Shown one piece after another: positions 13,644-15,559 of a DNA stretch of 15,559 nucleotides; within the stretch, counting starts at the first letter, position 1, and every line of letters starts with the position of its first letter. Origin of the DNA: an uncultured Solobacterium sp. Its GTDB lineage: Bacteria; Bacillota_I; Bacilli_A; Erysipelotrichales; Erysipelotrichaceae. The notes beneath the pieces were generated by a model. The model saw nothing but the letters and a program-made list of their open reading frames with translations. It did not search any database and had not been told where the DNA came from. The DNA is taken from contig CALISH010000165.1 in NCBI GenBank assembly GCA_938041275.1, forward strand, positions 1 to 15,559. Reading direction: 5' to 3'. The translations under genes and the position numbers were made by a program.

Positions 13644-14048
13644 ATGGCAGCTAACACAAAGAAAAAAGGCGCTGTGATTCGTAAGAAGAAGGCCCGCCGC
13701 AATGTAGCAAAAGGTATTGCTCATATTCATTCAACATTCAACAACACAATCGTTACTATTTCTGATGAAGCAGGTAACGTTATTTCTTGGAGCTCAGCTG
13801 GTGCATTAGGTTATAAGGGTTCACGTAAGTCTACTCCTTATGTTGCACAGTTATGCGCTGAAGCAGCTGGTAAAGCAGCTGTTCAACAGGGTATGAAGAG
13901 CGTAGAAGTAAATGTTAAGGGACCAGGTGCTGGTCGTGAATCAGCAGTTCGTTCTTTACAGACAGCAGGTTTAGAGATTACCGTTATTAATGATGTAACT
14001 CCGATCCCTCATAACGGATGCCGTCCGCCAAAGAGACCGCGTGGATAA
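13644..14048 (+). CDS. rpsK: 30S ribosomal protein S11
   Basis: S11 is on the 30S platform, near the mRNA exit and the E site. The protein is 134 residues, slightly longer than 129 in E. coli. The start is rich in Lys (MAANTKKKGAVIRKKKARRN). The core GIAHIHSTFNNTIVTISDE, SAGALGYKGSRKSTPYVAQL, VNVKGPGAGRESAVRSLQ and the signature IPHNGCRPPKRPRG are all present. AGGAGGG (13633-13639) is the ribosome binding site. The rpsD gene that often follows rpsK is not present; rpoA comes next after 24 bases, as in Bacillus-type clusters. Confidence 0.98.
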   Translation: MAANTKKKGAVIRKKKARRNVAKGIAHIHSTFNNTIVTISDEAGNVISWSSAGALGYKGSRKSTPYVAQLCAEAAGKAAVQQGMKSVEVNVKGPGAGRESAVRSLQTAGLEITVINDVTPIPHNGCRPPKRPRG

Positions 14049-14072
14049 TCATTAGAACAGGAGGATTGAAGC

Positions 14073-15032
14073 ATGCAAAAATTTGAACGCGCCGATTTCG
14101 AAGTACAGGAATATGTAGAATCTGAAAATTATGGTAAGTTTGTTCTTTCTCCATTAGAGAGAGGATTTGGTACAACAATCGGGAATGCGCTTCGCAGGGT
14201 CCTGCTTTCATCCCTACCGGGAGCCGCAGTATTCTCCATCAAGGTTGATGGCGTATACCACGAATTTACATCTATCCCAGGTGTGAGAGAAGATGTTTCC
14301 ATGATTATCTTGCAATTAAAGCAGTTAGTCATGAAGATTGAGGACGATGAGGTCTATACATTACAGATCTCTGCGAAGGGACCATGCACAATCACTGCTG
14401 GTGATATTATTTGCCCAGCTCAAGTTGAAGTTATTAACAAAGACTTGGAGATTGCGCACCTAGAAAAAGACGTAACATTAGAGATGGAATTAAAGGCTAA
14501 GAATGGCCGTGGTTATATTAGTGCTGATTTAAATAAGCAACTAAACCAAGGTTCCTCTCAAGGAATTGGTACGGTATTTACTGACTCTATTTACACACCA
14601 GTTGAAAAAGTTGCTTACAACGTTGAACCAACACGTGTAGGTGAAGATGTTAAATATGATGCTGTTACACTCGAGGTTTGGACTGATGGTTCCATCAATC
14701 CACAAAAAGCGATTGCAATGGCAGCTAAGATTTTAATGGATCACTTAGATATCGTTGCTGGTATTAACGATGAAGTACTACAAATGGATGAAGTACTTAA
14801 GGAAGGTAATACAGAGCAGCCAAGCAAGGGACAACAGATGATGATTGAAGATCTTGACTTATCTGTACGTTCTTACAACTGCTTAAAACGTGCCGGAATT
14901 CAGACAGTTGATGAACTGACACAAAAGACCGAGGATGAAATGATGAGAGTCCGTAACCTCGGTAAGAAATCATTAAAAGAGGTTAAGGATAAGCTCATTG
15001 AACTTGGTTTGGGCTTCAAATCCTTTGATTAA
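14073..15032 (+). CDS. rpoA: DNA-directed RNA polymerase alpha subunit
   Basis: The alpha dimer is the scaffold on which beta and beta' assemble into RNA polymerase. The protein is 319 residues, the usual size. The N-terminal domain (about 1-230) has the dimer and beta-binding signature FGTTIGNALRRVLLSSLPG (32-50) and GVREDVSMIILQLKQL. The linker covers about 231-255. The C-terminal domain (about 256-319) has DLDLSVRSYNCLKRAG, with R266 and N269 equivalent to the UP-element-binding residues of E. coli, and the second helix-hairpin-helix RNLGKKSLKEVKDKL. Both domains look intact. CAGGAGG (14059-14065) is the ribosome binding site. The gene is coexpressed with S13, S11 and L17. Confidence 0.99.
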   Translation: MQKFERADFEVQEYVESENYGKFVLSPLERGFGTTIGNALRRVLLSSLPGAAVFSIKVDGVYHEFTSIPGVREDVSMIILQLKQLVMKIEDDEVYTLQISAKGPCTITAGDIICPAQVEVINKDLEIAHLEKDVTLEMELKAKNGRGYISADLNKQLNQGSSQGIGTVFTDSIYTPVEKVAYNVEPTRVGEDVKYDAVTLEVWTDGSINPQKAIAMAAKILMDHLDIVAGINDEVLQMDEVLKEGNTEQPSKGQQMMIEDLDLSVRSYNCLKRAGIQTVDELTQKTEDEMMRVRNLGKKSLKEVKDKLIELGLGFKSFD

Positions 15033-15046
15033 CAGGAGGAACGTTT

Positions 15047-15409
15047 ATGTGGAATCGTAAATTCGGCAGAAATGCTGATCACCGCAAAGCTATGTTGAGA
15101 AACTTAGCTACTTCTGTCATCATGTATGGCAAGGTAGAAACAACAGAAGCTAAAGCTAAAGATATGAGATCTGTAGTTGACGAGTTAATCACTTTAGGTA
15201 AAAAGGGTGATTTAGCTGCTCGTCGTCAGGCTGCTGCTTTCGTAAGAAATGTTGTAGCTGATGAAAAGACAGGACAGACGGTATTAAAGAAGTTATTTGA
15301 TGAAGTAGCTCCTAAGTATGCTGATCGTAAGGGCGGTTATACACGTGTTGTTAAGACAGGTGTTCGTCGTGGCGATGCTGCTCCAATGGCTTATATCGAA
15401 TTAGTTTAA
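15047..15409 (+). CDS. rplQ: 50S ribosomal protein L17
   Basis: L17 lies near the tunnel exit of the 50S subunit. The protein is 120 residues. It starts MWNRKFGRNADHRKAMLRNL, where most relatives read M-x-x-R-K-L-G-R. LATSVIMYGKVETTEAKAKD, VVDELITLGKKGDLAARRQA, the insert-free middle, and KGGYTRVVKTGVRRGDAAPM then AYIELV match the family. CAGGAGG (15033-15039) is the ribosome binding site, 7 bases before ATG. It is the last gene of the cluster; a strong intrinsic terminator begins just after its stop. Confidence 0.98.
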   Translation: MWNRKFGRNADHRKAMLRNLATSVIMYGKVETTEAKAKDMRSVVDELITLGKKGDLAARRQAAAFVRNVVADEKTGQTVLKKLFDEVAPKYADRKGGYTRVVKTGVRRGDAAPMAYIELV

Positions 15410-15411
15410 TC

Positions 15412-15452
15412 AAAAAGATAGACCGTATATCGATGATATACGGTCATTTTTT
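15412..15452. terminator. Bidirectional intrinsic terminator at the end of the cluster
   Basis: GACCGTATATC (15421-15431) pairs perfectly over 11 bp with GATATACGGTC (15435-15445) around the loop GAT. ATTTTTT follows on the plus strand. On the minus strand the hairpin is followed by TATCTTTTTG, so it can stop transcription from both sides. This fits a convergent gene on the right, whose apparent stop codon overlaps the hairpin edge. Confidence 0.92.
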
Positions 15453-15559
15453 CATTTGGGACTTTCTCCATTTTGCTGGTGTGAGTTGATACTGTTCTTT
15501 AAATTCCTAATGTAAAATAACTTGGGGTTTTAGAAAAATCCGCTTTAAAATTACATGGG
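15444..15559 (-). pseudogene. Probable remnant of an AraC-family regulator 3' end, frameshifted
   Basis: On the minus strand, positions 15506 down to 15444 read EFKEQYQLTPAKWRKSQMKK then stop. That resembles the last helix-turn-helix part of AraC-family regulators, typically FKxxYGxTPxxWRK. Immediately before it, family members have a GFSxPSYFxR-like stretch. Here that text appears only in other frames: PCNFKADFSKTPSYFT (15558 down to 15511), separated by the 4-nt TTAG at 15507-15510, or NPKLFY in the third frame. So at least one indel, perhaps more, breaks the frame. The gene extends beyond the window, so I cannot tell whether only this end is damaged or whether it is a sequencing error. It is convergent with rplQ and shares its terminator. 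The family call rests on about 20 residues. Confidence 0.5.

Noticed and set aside
1786..15163. Minus-strand open frames across the ribosomal genes
   Set aside because: They are mirror frames of highly expressed conserved genes, lack ribosome binding sites and show no family motifs.
15410..15453. A conserved regulatory RNA downstream of rplQ
   Set aside because: The only structure visible is a simple perfect hairpin with T tracts on both sides, fully explained as a bidirectional terminator.
1..15559. Mobile elements, CRISPR arrays, defence genes or tRNA genes
   Set aside because: No inverted-repeat ends, transposase motifs, repeat-spacer pattern or cloverleaf was found.

Overview
The window carries a long, single-direction ribosomal protein supercluster (S10-spc-alpha) of a low-GC Gram-positive bacterium. 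It is flanked on the left by two ordinary AT-rich genes and on the right by what looks like the decayed end of a convergent regulator gene. The host is most likely a Bacillota member, and I lean towards Erysipelotrichia. The reasons are strong AAGGAGG-type ribosome binding sites, intrinsic terminators with T tracts, a four-cysteine S14, a zinc-type L36, a four-cysteine adenylate kinase lid, and a gene order without rpsD between rpsK and rpoA. The family-level placement is inference.

Layout. Positions 1-684 hold the 3' part of a PPM/PP2C-like phosphatase gene. A HAD-family hydrolase follows at 686-1363 and ends at a short intrinsic terminator. The gap 1364-1750 has no credible gene. It holds a 19-nt tandem duplication, a good extended -10 promoter (1587-1615) and a structured leader of about 130 nt. 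From 1751 to 15409 there are 29 tightly packed plus-strand genes: rpsJ, rplC, rplD, rplW, rplB, rpsS, rplV, rpsC, rplP, rpmC, rpsQ, rplN, rplX, rplE, rpsN, rpsH, rplF, rplR, rpsE, rplO, secY, adk, infA, rpmJ, rpsM, rpsK, rpoA and rplQ make up 28 of these features, all ribosomal or directly linked to translation, secretion and transcription; no further gene was found between them. An 11-bp bidirectional terminator (15421-15445) closes the cluster.

How it works together. One strong promoter apparently drives ribosomal proteins of both subunits, the SecY translocon channel, adenylate kinase, initiation factor IF-1 and the RNA polymerase alpha subunit, so ribosome supply is tied to export and transcription capacity. 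Gaps are mostly under 30 nt. Two junctions (rplD/rplW and rplX/rplE) overlap as TAATG, which suggests translational coupling. I found no convincing internal promoter or terminator.

Departures from the common arrangement: rpmD (L30) is missing between rpsE and rplO, and map is missing between adk and infA. L3 and S3 carry long low-complexity C-terminal tails. Adenylate kinase has Ala where the P-loop usually has Pro. Three RNA structures stand out: a compact three-way-junction fold in the rpsJ leader, a hairpin hiding a Shine-Dalgarno-like GGAGG before rplB, and a 16-bp hairpin before infA. I see no mobile element, CRISPR array, tRNA or rRNA, and no wholly new multi-gene system. The rpsJ leader is the best candidate for an undescribed element.
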